DNA of 6,906 nucleotides from Waddliaceae bacterium. GTDB lineage: Bacteria; Chlamydiota; Chlamydiia; Chlamydiales; SLFE01. Below, piece after piece: positions 6,536-6,906 of this stretch; position 1 is the stretch's first letter, and each line of letters starts with the position of its first letter. The position numbers and the translations under genes were made by a program. The stretch covers positions 1 through 6,906 of the forward strand of contig SLFE01000178.1 of NCBI GenBank assembly GCA_007124415.1. The letters run 5' to 3'. The notes under the pieces are model-generated. The model saw only the letters and a list, made by a program, of their open reading frames with translations, was not told where the DNA came from and made no database searches.

Positions 6536-6906
6536 CTAAAACCCATTCTCTGATGCCACGCAGCAAAAAACAGGACACAAAATAGCACAGCAAAGGCAGC
6601 ATATTGCCGCGTTTATCCCGGCAATGCCACCTGAAGTAATTGTCATAATGGCTCCGACGTTTTGAATATTGCATGCTACATCCCCCCAACCTTTGAAAGT
6701 CGGTTCGTCGCAGTTGACACTTCCGGCGCCCCACATAACGGCGCCCACACCCAACATAAGGCAATAGGCGGCTCCAACGCCGAACTGGAAAGCCCCGGAA
6801 CCCCTCCCCTCGCCTGCTCTTTCTATAAGATAGCTGTCATCGCTTGATTCGGTCGTAAGCGATTCAGGATCAACAAACAACCTTCGAAACTCTCTTCCAT
6901 CCAGAG
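6536..6906 (-). CDS. Unrecognised cysteine-rich protein with two hydrophobic blocks, N-terminus outside window
   Basis: The frame runs from the right window edge to a TAG at 6536-6538, giving the last 122 residues. A TTG at 6878-6880 could start translation, but the frame stays open beyond it, so the gene probably begins outside. The visible part opens with a polar stretch rich in D, E, R and S (about 40 residues), then a glycine/alanine-rich hydrophobic block of about 25 residues, a loop of about 25 residues with two cysteines, and a second hydrophobic block of about 36 residues ending in clustered cysteines (CCLCC, C, CC). Ten cysteines occur in all. Codon choice looks like that of the neighbouring genes, which supports a real gene. 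I recognise no family. Two close hydrophobic segments recall chlamydial Inc proteins, but glycine and cysteine content is unusual for those. It converges on htrA across a shared hairpin. Confidence 0.65.
   Translation of the reverse strand, partial: LDGREFRRLFVDPESLTTESSDDSYLIERAGEGRGSGAFQFGVGAAYCLMLGVGAVMWGAGSVNCDEPTFKGWGDVACNIQNVGAIMTITSGGIAGINAAICCLCCAILCPVFCCVASENGF

Noticed and set aside
6426..6764. A 112-codon - strand frame overlapping the htrA end and the last gene.
   Set aside because: It overlaps both the htrA 3' end and the better-supported - strand gene, and it runs through the hairpin.

Overview
The window looks like part of a bacterial chromosome from the phylum Chlamydiae, probably an environmental (amoeba- or protist-associated) lineage. 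This rests mainly on the Do-like protease at 5085-6482, whose wording around the active site and second PDZ domain closely resembles chlamydial HtrA as I remember it. A second clue is that htrA lies near a PreP-like M16C metalloprotease; from memory, the same two genes are neighbours in Chlamydia trachomatis (CT823/CT824). G+C, counted on a few lines only, is in the high 40s percent, above that of Chlamydia itself. Genus assignment is not possible from the sequence alone.

Layout: positions 1-6482 hold four peptidase genes in a row on the + strand. They are (1) the 3' four-fifths of a PreP/CT824-like M16C metalloprotease, open at the left edge and lacking its zinc-site part; (2) a polytopic M48 membrane metalloprotease; (3) a soluble M20 dipeptidase of the carnosinase (CNDP-like) type; (4) a DegP/DegQ/HtrA serine protease with a signal peptide and two PDZ domains. 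Gaps are 54, 11 and 3 bases, so an operon is likely. A well-formed sigma70-type promoter (TTGAGC, 17-base spacer, TATAAT) lies inside the end of the M20 gene and would give htrA its own transcript.

After htrA a 53-base gap carries a perfect 9-bp hairpin. A convergent gene on the - strand follows, open at the right window edge. It encodes the C-terminal part of an unrecognised protein with two hydrophobic blocks and ten cysteines in 122 residues; the layout recalls chlamydial inclusion-membrane proteins but is not proof of one.

Working together (inference): HtrA handles misfolded proteins in the periplasm, the M48 enzyme acts at the inner membrane, the M16C enzyme degrades peptides of intermediate length, and the M20 enzyme finishes dipeptides to amino acids. 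The cluster thus holds enzymes for several successive steps of protein and peptide breakdown. No RNA gene, CRISPR array, insertion sequence or mobile-element signature was seen.
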